From: Streptomyces spinosisporus
GTDB taxonomy: Bacteria > Actinomycetota > Actinomycetes > Streptomycetales > Streptomycetaceae
Direction: 5' to 3'
NCBI RefSeq assembly: GCF_022698145.1
Contig: NZ_JALDAX010000013.1
Location: 186,001 to 250,000, forward strand
Length of the DNA stretch: 64,000 nucleotides
Shown: positions 18,215 through 29,182 of the stretch, one piece after another
Position numbering within the stretch: the stretch's first letter is position 1
Layout of the letters: each line of letters starts with the position of its first letter
The notes under the pieces: generated by a model
Seen by the model: the letters and a program-made list of their open reading frames with translations, nothing else
The model's database searches: none
Told to the model about the DNA's origin: nothing
Position numbers and translations under genes: made by a program

Positions 18215-20241
18215 GTCTCCTGCCCCCGTCGTTCGTCCGGGGCGCCCGTCGTCACGGGCTCCCCACTGGAACCCATGGTGCCGGGTTCCTCCTCCATGAT
18301 CTCTCCAGTCGCCGTGTTCACGGCGGGTGCGGCCGGGGCCGCCTGGGCCAGGGCCACGGCGATCGTCTCGGCCGTCTTGCGGCCTATGCCGGGCACCTCG
18401 CAGATCTGGTCGATGGTGGCGGATCGCAGTTTCTTCAACGAGCCGAAGTGCTTCAGCAGTGCCTGCTTACGGGTCTCCCCGAGGCCGGGCAGGTCGTCCA
18501 GGGGGCTCGAGCGGAAGCGCTTGGCCCGCTTGGTGCGCTGGTAGGTGATCGCGAAGCGGTGGGCCTCGTCACGCACGCGCTGCAGCAGATACAGGCCCTC
18601 GCTGGTGCGGGGCAGGACGACCGGGTCCTCGTCGTCCGGCAGCCACACCTCCTCCAGGCGCTTGGCCAGGCCGCACACCGCCACGTCGTCGATCCCGAGG
18701 CCGTCCAGGGCCTTCTTGGCCGCCGCGACCTGGGGCCGGCCGCCGTCGACGACGACCAGCTGGGGCGGGTAGGCGAACTTCTTGGGGCGGCCGTCCTCCT
18801 CGGTGAGCGCGTCCTGGCCCTCGGACCACTCGCCCGTCTTCTCCTTCTCGGCGAGATAGCGCCGGAAGCGGCGGGTGATCACCTCGTGCATGGAGCGGAC
18901 GTCGTCCTGGCCCTCGAAGCCCTTGATCTGGAAGCGGCGGTACTCGCTCTTGCGCTGCAGGCCGTCCTCGAAGACGACCATCGAGGCCACGACGTCGTCG
19001 CCCTGCAGATGCGAGATGTCGTAGCACTCGATCCTGAGCGGGGCGCTGTCGAGGTCGAGCGCCTCGGCGATCTCCTCGAGCGCGCGCGAGCGCGTGGTGA
19101 GGTCGGAGGCGCGCTTGGTCTTGTGCAGCGCGAGCGCCTGCTGGGCGTTGCGCTCCACCGTCTCCATCAGGGCCTTCTTGTCGCCGCGCTGCGGGATGCG
19201 CAGCGAGACGTTCGACCCGCGGCGGTCGGCGAGCCATTCCTGGACGGGCAGGGCCGGGTCGGGCAGGGCCGGGACGAGGACCTCCTTGGGGACGGAGTCG
19301 CCCTTCTCCTCGCCGTAGAGCTGCTGCAGGGCGTGCTCGACGAGGGCGCCGGTGGTGATCTCCTCGACCTTGTCGGTGACCCAGCCGCGCTGGCCGCGCA
19401 CGCGTCCGCCGCGTACGTGGAAGATCTGGACGGCCGCCTCCAGCTCGTCCTCGGCGACGGCGATCAGGTCGGCGTCGGTCGCGTCGGCGAGCACGACCGC
19501 GTTCTTCTCCATTGCCTTCTTCAGGGCCCCGATGTCGTCGCGCAGCCGGGCCGCCCGCTCGTACTCCATCTCCTCGGCCGCCTCGGTCATCCGCTGCTCC
19601 AGGCGGCGGATGTACGTCCCCGTGCGGCCGGCCATGAAGTCGCAGAACTCCTCGGCCAGTTCGCGGTGCTCGTCCTCCGAGACCCGGCCGACGCAGGGCG
19701 CGGAGCACTTGCCGATGTAGCCGAGCAGGCAGGGGCGGCCGGTGCGCGCGGCGTTCTTGAAGACGCCGGCCGAGCAGGTGCGCACCGGGAAGACGCGCAG
19801 GAGCAGGTCGACGGTGTCACGGATGGCCCACGCGTGGCTGTACGGCCCGAAATAGCGCACGCCCTTGCGCTTGTGGCCGCGCATCACCTGCACGCGCGGG
19901 AACTCCTCGTTCATCGTCACCGCGAGGTACGGGTAGCTCTTGTCGTCGCGGTACTTGACGTTGAACCGGGGGTCGAACTCCTTGATCCAGGAGTACTCCA
20001 GCTGCAGGGCCTCGACTTCGGTGGACACCACCGTCCATTCCACGGAGGCGGCCGTGGTGACCATGGTGCGGGTGCGGGGGTGGAGGTTCGTCAGGTCCTG
20101 GAAGTAGTTCGCCAGTCGCTGGCGCAGGCTTTTTGCCTTTCCGACGTAGATCACCCGGCGGTGCTCGTCACGGAACCTGTACACCCCTGGGGAGTCCGGG
20201 ATCTCACCCGGCCGGGGGCGGTAGCTGGAGGGATCGGCCAT
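18211..20241 (-). CDS. uvrC: Excinuclease ABC subunit C
   Basis: A 676-residue nuclease making both incisions in nucleotide excision repair. The N-terminal GIY-YIG domain (GVYRF...VIYVGKAK) makes the 3' cut. A central Cys-rich segment (CLLGYIGKCSAPC) and UVR motif (~200-235) bind UvrB. The C-terminal RNase H-like domain (LVVVDGGRPQVAAA) makes the 5' cut, followed by tandem helix-hairpin-helix motifs (LPGLGETRKQALL, VPGIGRKTAETIA). It starts the rapZ-yvcK-whiA operon. TAGGGT lies 7 nt upstream of the ATG, suggesting a leaderless transcript. Confidence 0.98.
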   Translation of the reverse strand: MADPSSYRPRPGEIPDSPGVYRFRDEHRRVIYVGKAKSLRQRLANYFQDLTNLHPRTRTMVTTAASVEWTVVSTEVEALQLEYSWIKEFDPRFNVKYRDDKSYPYLAVTMNEEFPRVQVMRGHKRKGVRYFGPYSHAWAIRDTVDLLLRVFPVRTCSAGVFKNAARTGRPCLLGYIGKCSAPCVGRVSEDEHRELAEEFCDFMAGRTGTYIRRLEQRMTEAAEEMEYERAARLRDDIGALKKAMEKNAVVLADATDADLIAVAEDELEAAVQIFHVRGGRVRGQRGWVTDKVEEITTGALVEHALQQLYGEEKGDSVPKEVLVPALPDPALPVQEWLADRRGSNVSLRIPQRGDKKALMETVERNAQQALALHKTKRASDLTTRSRALEEIAEALDLDSAPLRIECYDISHLQGDDVVASMVVFEDGLQRKSEYRRFQIKGFEGQDDVRSMHEVITRRFRRYLAEKEKTGEWSEGQDALTEEDGRPKKFAYPPQLVVVDGGRPQVAAAKKALDGLGIDDVAVCGLAKRLEEVWLPDDEDPVVLPRTSEGLYLLQRVRDEAHRFAITYQRTKRAKRFRSSPLDDLPGLGETRKQALLKHFGSLKKLRSATIDQICEVPGIGRKTAETIAVALAQAAPAAPAVNTATGEIMEEEPGTMGSSGEPVTTGAPDERRGQET

Positions 20242-20248
20242 GTCTCAC

Positions 20249-20271
20249 ACCCTACTGGCGAGGGCCGACAG
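20249..20271 (-). promoter_or_regulatory. Degenerate RecA-NDp-like promoter of uvrC
   Basis: On the minus strand CTGTCGGCC is followed after 8 nt by a perfect TAGGGT hexamer (20249-20254), 7 nt before the ATG. The -10 and spacing fit RecA-NDp, but the upstream box matches TTGTCAGTG only partly. Confidence 0.4.
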
Positions 20272-20526
20272 TGCGCCGAGCCTGTGGACAACGCCGGAGC
20301 GCACACCCGTCCAGGGCGATCGATCGGGTCTCGGCCAGGAGTACGTCGCGGTTGGGTTTCAGGTGTTGTCGGGACTAGGTCAACACGCTTCAATGCGTGG
20401 GAACTCGGGGCCGTGAAGGACGGCGTACGGATGTGAAGACTCTCCGGCGCCGGCGGGGTGGCCCCGCGAACAAGCGCAGAACCCGGCCCGACCAGCCGTA
20501 GTGAGCATTCACAGAAAGGCCCCTGC

Positions 20527-21483
20527 ATGCCGCACGCCACACAGCACGCGGACGTCGCCGCCGTCGCCACCGCGGAACTGGACTCGGCCCTGCGGGGCGG
20601 CCCCTTCCACGTGGCGCTGCGTGCCGCGATCGCCGCCCGCGGACTGCCGCTGCAGCGCGTGCAGCACCATCTGTCCCGCCACGGGGTCAAGGTCGGTGTC
20701 ACCAGCCTGAGTTACTGGCAGCAGGGTGCCCGGCGCCCGCAGCGCCCCGAGTCCCTGCGGGCCGTACGGGCACTGGAGGAGATCCTGCAGCTGCCGGAGG
20801 AGTCCCTGATCCGGCTGCTCGCCGAGCCCGACGAGAGCTCCTCCGCGCAGCGGGCCGCGGGCCGCTCCTACCGCTCTCTGGTGGAGGCCTCGGGCGTCCT
20901 GCAGCAGCTGCTGGCCGACCTCGGCTCGTCGCTCGACGGCGGGCTGCACACCCTGGGCCACCACGAGCTGGTGCGGATCGGCGCGCACCGCGAACTGGCG
21001 GGCCGCGAGTCGCACCACATCGTGCGCGCCCACAAGGACGGCATCGACCGCTTCGTCGCCGTCCACCACGGCGACCCGGGGTGCGCGCCGGAGCACATGC
21101 AGGTGCACGCCCTGGAGAACTGCCGCACGGGCCGCATACGCGTGCACCACGAGACGGGCGTGCTCGTCGCCGAGCTGCTCTTCGACACCCGTCTGCGGGC
21201 CGGTGACACCTTCCTCTTCCGCTACGGCATCGAGGACGGCACCGCCGGTGTGTCGCGCGAGTACGTCCGCGGCTTCGGGCCGGCCGGCGGGCAGTACGCG
21301 CTCCAGGTGCGCTTCGACGCGCTCGCCCTGCCGTCCCGCTGCCACCGTTTCTCCCAGCACTCACCGGCGGCCCCGCGCAGCGGTCGCCAGGAGCTGCGCC
21401 TGAGCGACCGCCACCACTCGGTCCACCTCGTGGAACCGCGGGTGCGGACGGGGGTCGTGGGGATCGGGTGGGACTGGGAGTGA
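20527..21483 (+). CDS. Putative HTH (XRE-like) transcriptional regulator
   Basis: A 318-residue protein. Residues about 25-105 look like a divergent helix-turn-helix: an AIAARGLPLQRVQHHL segment, then TSLSYWQQGARRPQRPESLRAV, the 'choose scaffold by position number' pattern of XRE-like domains. The remaining ~200 residues form a beta-rich conserved domain with several His residues (TLGHHELVRIG, ESHHIV, AVHHGDPG); its ligand is unknown. ATG chosen with GAAAGGC 6-8 nt upstream. Transcribed divergently from uvrC. I do not recognise a specific function. Confidence 0.7.
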   Translation: MPHATQHADVAAVATAELDSALRGGPFHVALRAAIAARGLPLQRVQHHLSRHGVKVGVTSLSYWQQGARRPQRPESLRAVRALEEILQLPEESLIRLLAEPDESSSAQRAAGRSYRSLVEASGVLQQLLADLGSSLDGGLHTLGHHELVRIGAHRELAGRESHHIVRAHKDGIDRFVAVHHGDPGCAPEHMQVHALENCRTGRIRVHHETGVLVAELLFDTRLRAGDTFLFRYGIEDGTAGVSREYVRGFGPAGGQYALQVRFDALALPSRCHRFSQHSPAAPRSGRQELRLSDRHHSVHLVEPRVRTGVVGIGWDWE

Positions 21484-21572
21484 GCTGCGGCTGACGCCGA
21501 AGGCCGTCTGCGGCTTGTGCCGCCTGTGTCGTTGCTTGTGCGGCCTGTGTCGTGAGGCACATGTGCGGCGAG

Positions 21573-21602
21573 GACGTAAACGCTTGCGCAAGCGTTTACG
21601 TC
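21573..21602 (+). promoter_or_regulatory. Perfect 30-bp palindromic operator for the LacI regulator
   Basis: The half-site GACGTAAACGCTTGC is followed immediately by its exact reverse complement; symmetry stops at exactly 30 bp. The core AAACGCTTGCGCAAGCGTTT is typical of LacI/GalR operators with a central CG-rich dyad. It lies 49 nt upstream of the lacI-type ATG, so autoregulation of the regulator-kinase pair is likely. Confidence 0.85.
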
Positions 21603-21651
21603 TGCGCCCGAATGGGATACCGTCCTGCGAAACGCAGGGAAGGGGAGCGCG

Positions 21652-22698
21652 ATGGCCACGATGGCCGACGTCGCCCGCAGCGCCGGGGTTTCGGTGGCGA
21701 CCGTCTCGCACGTCCTGAACGACACCCGGCCGGTGCTCCCCCACACCCGCCAGGCGGTCCTGGATGCCATCGACCGGCTCGGCTACACCCCGAACACCCT
21801 GGCCCGCTCCCTGGTGACCTCGCGTACGCAGTCCATCGGCCTGGCGGTGTCGGCGATCAGCAATCCGTACTTCACCGAGATCCTCCAGGGCGTCGAGGCG
21901 GCCGCCCTGGAACACGGCTACAGCCTGCTCATCGCCGACCCGCACGACGACCCCGAGCACGAGCGCAAGGTCGTCCAGCTGCTGCACGAACGCCGGGTCG
22001 ACGGCATGATCGTCGCCCCCTCCGCGAGCCCCGGAGAACTCGTCGCCTACCTCCACCGGCACCAGGTGCCGGCCGTCCTCCTCGACCGGCTCCTCGACGC
22101 CCCGGCCGACGGCCCGTGCTTCGACCAGGTCTGCGCCGAGAACGCCGAACCGACCGCCCGTCTGGTCCGCCATCTCGCCGAACTGGGCCACCGCCGGATC
22201 GGCCTGGTCGCCGGTCTGCCCGGATACAGCACCACCCGCGAACGCATTTCCGGATACCGCCACGGTCTCGCCGCCTCGGGGCTCCCCTACTACGAGCACC
22301 TGGTGGCGCACGGCGACTCGTCGTCCGCGGGCGCCGAACACGCCACCGCGACGCTGCTGTCCCTGCCCGCGCCGCCCACCGCGCTCGTCACCGCCAACAA
22401 CGCGATGACCATCGGCGCCCTGCACGCCCTGCGGGAACGCGGTCCGTCGGTGCCCGGCGACATCGCCCTGTGCTGTTTCGACGACTTCGCCTGGGCGGAC
22501 CTGTTCTCGCCCCGCCTCACCGCCGTCGCCCAGCCCAGCCGGGAGATCGGTGCCCGGGCGGTGCGGGTGCTGCTGGACCGCCTCGCCGAGCCGGACCGCC
22601 CCGCACGCACCGTGCGGCTCCCGTGCACCTTCGTCCACCGCACCTCGTGCGGCTGCCCCGAACCGTCCGCGCAGTTGGAGAAAGGAACCGTCTCGTGA
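21652..22698 (+). CDS. LacI-family transcriptional regulator
   Basis: A 348-residue repressor. The N-terminal HTH and hinge read MADVARSAGVSVATVSHVLN ... LGYTPNTLARSLVT, followed by a periplasmic-binding-protein-like sensor domain (GLAVSAISNPYFTEI, GMIVAPSAS, HRRIGLVAG, CCFDDFAWADLFSPRLTAVAQP). The C-terminus has an odd cysteine cluster (HRTSCGCPEP) common in actinobacterial paralogues. It overlaps the downstream sugar kinase by 4 nt (GTGA), so the effector is probably a sugar or sugar phosphate related to that kinase's substrate. Confidence 0.95.
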   Translation: MATMADVARSAGVSVATVSHVLNDTRPVLPHTRQAVLDAIDRLGYTPNTLARSLVTSRTQSIGLAVSAISNPYFTEILQGVEAAALEHGYSLLIADPHDDPEHERKVVQLLHERRVDGMIVAPSASPGELVAYLHRHQVPAVLLDRLLDAPADGPCFDQVCAENAEPTARLVRHLAELGHRRIGLVAGLPGYSTTRERISGYRHGLAASGLPYYEHLVAHGDSSSAGAEHATATLLSLPAPPTALVTANNAMTIGALHALRERGPSVPGDIALCCFDDFAWADLFSPRLTAVAQPSREIGARAVRVLLDRLAEPDRPARTVRLPCTFVHRTSCGCPEPSAQLEKGTVS

Positions 22699-23606
22699 TC
22701 GTCGTCGCCGGTGAGGCCCTGATCGACCTGGTACCGCAGGGCCCGGGCGCCCTCGCGGGCCTCAAGCCGGCGCTCGGCGGCGGCCCGTACAACACGGCCG
22801 TCGCCCTCGGCCGCCTCGGCTCCCCCAGCGCCTTCTGCTCCCGGACGTCGTACGACGCCTTCGGTGAGGCGCTGCTCGGCAATCTGCGGGCGACGGGGGT
22901 CGACGTCTCGGCCGTACAGCGCGGACATGAGCCGACCACCCTGGCGGTGGCCACGCTCGACGTGAACGGCTCGGCCGCCTTCTCGTTCTACGTCGAGGGC
23001 ACCGCCGACCGGCTGTTCGCGGCCCCCGACGCTCTCCCCGCCGGGACGCGCGCCGTCTCCTTCGGCACCTGCTCGCTCGTCCTGGAGCCGGGGGCGACGG
23101 CCTACGAGACGATGATGCGGACCGCCGCCTCCCAGGGCGTCTTCACCGCGCTCGACCCCAACATCCGCACGAGTCTGATCCACGACGCGGACGCCTACCG
23201 GGACCGCTTCCGCAGCTGGCTGCCCTCGGTGACGCTGCTCAAGCTCTCGGAGGAGGACGCCGACTGGCTGGGCGGCTCCCCGCGCGAGTGGCTGGCCGCG
23301 GGGCCCACGGCGGTGGTGATCACCCATGGCGGCGACGGGCTCTCCGTCGCCGCCCGGGGCGGAGCCGAATACTCCGTGCCGGGCGAGAAGGTCGACGTCG
23401 TCGACACCATCGGCGCCGGCGACACCGTGAACGCCGCCCTGCTCCACGGCCTGTCGGCCCAGGACGCCCTGTCCGCGGACGGACTCGCCTCGCTGGGCGC
23501 CGACGGCTGGACCCGGCTGCTGCGGTTCGCGGCCCGCGCGGCGGCGATCACCTGCTCACGCGCGGGCGCGGAGCCGCCGTACGCCTCGGAAGTGGGCGAG
23601 GTGTAG
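22695..23606 (+). CDS. PfkB-family carbohydrate kinase (fructokinase-like)
   Basis: A 303-residue ribokinase-fold kinase. Features are the N-terminal GEALIDLVP, the PfkB signature 1 region GGGPYNTAVALGRLG, and the C-terminal anion hole/catalytic motif DTIGAGDTVNAALL with the base Asp in GAGD. The GEALIDLVP start resembles bacterial fructokinases, but the sugar specificity is uncertain. GTG start overlaps the LacI stop with GAAAGGAA upstream. No transporter gene is adjacent, so the sugar must enter by a system encoded elsewhere or arise intracellularly. Confidence 0.92.
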   Translation: MIVVAGEALIDLVPQGPGALAGLKPALGGGPYNTAVALGRLGSPSAFCSRTSYDAFGEALLGNLRATGVDVSAVQRGHEPTTLAVATLDVNGSAAFSFYVEGTADRLFAAPDALPAGTRAVSFGTCSLVLEPGATAYETMMRTAASQGVFTALDPNIRTSLIHDADAYRDRFRSWLPSVTLLKLSEEDADWLGGSPREWLAAGPTAVVITHGGDGLSVAARGGAEYSVPGEKVDVVDTIGAGDTVNAALLHGLSAQDALSADGLASLGADGWTRLLRFAARAAAITCSRAGAEPPYASEVGEV

Positions 23607-23629
23607 CGGACGGGGTGGCGGCGGAGCTG

Positions 23630-23678
23630 CAACGGGCGGCGCCCCGCGGGAAGTTGTCCCGCGGGGCGCCGCCCGTTG
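23630..23678. terminator. Bidirectional terminator with a perfect 22-bp stem
   Basis: Arms 23630-23651 and 23657-23678 are exact reverse complements with a 5-nt AGTTG loop. It lies between the converging kinase and uvrA genes and should stop transcription from both sides. Confidence 0.92.
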
Positions 23679-23688
23679 CCCGTGCCGG

Positions 23689-26718
<3,030 letters not shown>

Positions 26719-26774
26719 AGCCGGTCCGCACCTTTCTTGAGAGAAGTGACAGGGGCAGGGCCCCGTGCTTCTTC

Positions 26775-26797
26775 AGACTAGGGGGAGCCACTGACAA
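26775..26797 (-). promoter_or_regulatory. RecA-NDp DNA-damage promoter of uvrA
   Basis: On the minus strand TTGTCAGTG (26789-26797), an 8-nt spacer, then TAGTCT (26775-26780). The box fits the actinobacterial PafBC-type damage promoter exactly. About 56 nt separate the -10 from the GTG, so the mRNA has a leader. Confidence 0.85.
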
Positions 26798-26941
26798 CGC
26801 CGGTCGGATTCCGGGTTGCATAACAATCCCCGGCCATCCAGCATGCCCGACGCCACGTGCGACCATATAGCACGCGCATTCGATTTACGGCACTGCTTCA
26901 CCACCTTCACCCAAAGGTGTGGCGAAGCTAGGGTCAGCAGC

Positions 26942-27628
26942 ATGATTGATCACGGTCATGACCTGGCGTCTGTACGAGACGCGACCGACCGGCTGCTCAC
27001 CGCAGCCGCCAAACTGGACAACGCCGGGGTGACGCAACCGTCACGGTTGCCCGGCTGGAGCCGCGGCCACGTCCTCGCCCACCTCGCCCGCAACGCGGAC
27101 GCTCTGGTGAACGTCCTCGAGGGCCGTCCCATGTACTCCTCCGCCGAGGCCCGCGACGCCGACATCGAGCGGGACGCCCCGCGCCCCCTCGACGTCCAGC
27201 TCACCGACCTGCGCGAGAGCACGGCCCGCTTCCTTCGGACGGGGGCCGCCCCTGCGGACTGGTCGCGCACGGTAGAGCTGCGCAACGGCGTCACGGACTC
27301 GGCGTCCCGGGTGCCCTTCCGGCGCTGGATCGAGGTGGAACTGCACCATGTCGACCTCGGCATCGGCTACGAGCTGGAGGACATGCCGGCGCAGTTCACG
27401 GAGCGGGAGATCGACTTCCTCGCCCGGCGCTTCTCCGGCAACCCCAATGTGGCGGCGGCGCGGCTGACGGACGGCACGCACGCGTGGCGTACCGGCCGCG
27501 AGACGACCGAGCCGGAGATCTCCGTGACGGGTCCGGCGCCCGAGCTGCTCGGCTGGCTGGCCGGGCGCCGCGACGGGTCCGGGCTGACCGTGCGGGGCGG
27601 CTCCCTGCCGACGCTGCCCCCGTTGTGA
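26942..27628 (+). CDS. Maleylpyruvate isomerase-family mycothiol-dependent enzyme
   Basis: A 228-residue DinB-like four-helix protein of the MDMPI family. The N-terminal region has the metal-site helix GWSRGHVLAHLARNADAL, a central VPFRRWIEVELHHVDLGIGY supplies further His ligands, and the C-terminal small domain ends LLGWLAGRRDGSGL. Family members use mycothiol, the actinobacterial thiol, for isomerisation or transfer; the substrate here is unknown. The ATG is 7 nt after TAGGGT (26929-26934), indicating a leaderless mRNA. Divergent from uvrA. Confidence 0.88.
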   Translation: MIDHGHDLASVRDATDRLLTAAAKLDNAGVTQPSRLPGWSRGHVLAHLARNADALVNVLEGRPMYSSAEARDADIERDAPRPLDVQLTDLRESTARFLRTGAAPADWSRTVELRNGVTDSASRVPFRRWIEVELHHVDLGIGYELEDMPAQFTEREIDFLARRFSGNPNVAAARLTDGTHAWRTGRETTEPEISVTGPAPELLGWLAGRRDGSGLTVRGGSLPTLPPL

Positions 27629-27704
27629 CCGCGCTCCCGCCGTCGTGACCGCGCTGTCCACAGCCGGGGATGCGGGCGCACTCCCCGGCTATAGGCTGAC
27701 CGCC

Positions 27705-28361
27705 ATGACGTACAGCGGACAGGTGACGGTCGGCGGCCCGGCGGACGTGCACGAGCTCAAGGACCTGATGATCACCAAGATCGCGGTCGGCCCGATGGAC
27801 AACAACGCCTATCTGCTGCGGTGCCGGGCCACCGATGAGCAGTTGCTGATCGACGCGGCGAACGACGCGGACACGCTGCTCGGCATGATCGGTGACGACG
27901 GCATCGCCTCCGTCGTCACCACGCATCAGCACGGCGACCACTGGCAGGCGCTCGCGCAGGTCGTCGCGGCCACCGGCGCCCGCACCTTCGCGGGCCGCGA
28001 CGACGCTGCCGGCATCCCCGTCCCCACGGACGTCCTCGTCGACGACGGCGACACCGTCCGGGTGGGCCAGGTGGAGCTCACCGCGCGCCACCTGGTCGGG
28101 CACACACCGGGCTCGATCGCCCTGGTCTATGACGACCCGCACGGCCATCCCCATGTCTTCACGGGCGACTGCCTCTTCCCTGGCGGTGTCGGCAACACCC
28201 GTAAGGACCCGAAGGCGTTCGCGAGTCTCATCCACGACGTCGAGACGAAGATCTTCGCCGTGCTCCCGGACGAGACCTGGGTCTACCCGGGCCACGGCAA
28301 CGACACGACCCTGGGCGCAGAGCGACCGCATCTGCCGGAGTGGCACGCGCGGGGGTGGTGA
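27705..28361 (+). CDS. MBL-fold metallo-hydrolase (glyoxalase II-like)
   Basis: A 218-residue metallo-beta-lactamase-fold hydrolase. The metal ligands are in THQHGDHWQAL (HxHxDH), the downstream LVGHTPGS, GDCLFPGG and the late PGHGNDTTLG. The arrangement is that of hydroxyacylglutathione hydrolase-like proteins; in an actinomycete the thiol substrate would be mycothiol-based, which is inference. TAGGCT lies 7 nt before the ATG with no ribosome site, so the transcript is probably leaderless. It follows the mycothiol-family gene by 76 nt. A minisatellite array begins immediately after its 3' end. Confidence 0.9.
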   Translation: MTYSGQVTVGGPADVHELKDLMITKIAVGPMDNNAYLLRCRATDEQLLIDAANDADTLLGMIGDDGIASVVTTHQHGDHWQALAQVVAATGARTFAGRDDAAGIPVPTDVLVDDGDTVRVGQVELTARHLVGHTPGSIALVYDDPHGHPHVFTGDCLFPGGVGNTRKDPKAFASLIHDVETKIFAVLPDETWVYPGHGNDTTLGAERPHLPEWHARGW

Positions 28362-28860
28362 ATCGCGGGCCGCGGGGGGTGGGGGATCGCGGGCGCGCGG
28401 GGCGGCGGATCGCGGGCGCGCAGGGCGGTGAGCCACACTCGCGGGGCGGTGAGCCGCGGGCGCGCAGGGCGGCGGATCGCGACCGCGCGGGGTGGCAAAT
28501 CGCGGGCGCGCAGGGCGGTGAACCCCGGCCGCGAGGCGGCGAACAGCGGCCCCGCAAGGCGGCAAACCCCAGCCGCGAGGCGGCGAACCGCGGCAGCGCA
28601 GGGCGGTGAACCCCGGCCGCGAGGCGGCGAACAGCGGCCCCGCAAGATGGCAAACCCCAGCCGCGAGGCGGCGAACCGCGGCAGCGGGGCAGTGAGCCGC
28701 GGGCGAGCACGGCGGTGAACCACAGCCGCGGGGCGGCGAACCGCGGGCGCGCATAGTGATGAACCCCAGCCACGAGGCGGCGAACCGCGGCCCTGCAGGG
28801 TGGCAAACCCCAGCCGCGCACGGCGATGAACCCCAACCACGCGGAAGGTGAACCCCCGCC
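28353..28860. repeat. Degenerate minisatellite array, ~22-bp units with an 88-bp higher-order repeat
   Basis: About 22 consecutive units of 21-24 bp share the pattern GGCGGYGAAYCSCGG plus a CGCGCAG-type end. Units of about 21 and 23 bp alternate in the middle, producing a four-unit block of 88 bp repeated in tandem: positions 28508-28598 recur at 28596-28686 with two mismatches. The unit length is not a multiple of three, so long frames crossing it on both strands are unlikely to be genes. The rest of 28861-29182 shows no gene, only the probable promoter region of the ABC importer. Confidence 0.9.
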
Positions 28861-29182
28861 GGGCCCGGCAGGTGGCCCTCGGCCGCAGGGGCGCGCGTAC
28901 GCAGCGTGCGCGCCCCGTGTGAACGGTTCACACGCGCCGGTGCCATGTGCACGCTCCCGGCGCCCCCTGCCGGGCAGTCAACTGGAAGCAGCCCCGCACA
29001 GGATGACGGCTCCTGTGCGGTACGGGCCGCCGGTCTTTCAATCCCCGCCCTCGACCGGCGGCCCCGGCGCTTTTCCGGACCAGTTCCTGCCCGTTCACAC
29101 GACCGCAACACCTGCTCCCACGATGCGGACAGTTCCCGTTATGACCTCGACAGACGAGATGCGGGACTGCCAATCTCGCGCC

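Noticed and set aside
20712..20714. TTA in the putative HTH regulator gene (and another at 33235 in the S66 gene)
   Set aside because: Both are out of frame, within AGT-TAC and CGT-TAC, so they are not bldA codons.
28353..28860. CRISPR array
   Set aside because: Units are contiguous and degenerate, with no unique spacers of constant length and no cas genes nearby.
27396..29111. Long reverse-strand open frame (571 codons) covering the MBL gene and the repeat array
   Set aside because: It is antisense to well-supported genes and its peptide is just the translated minisatellite; stops are rare in high-GC DNA.
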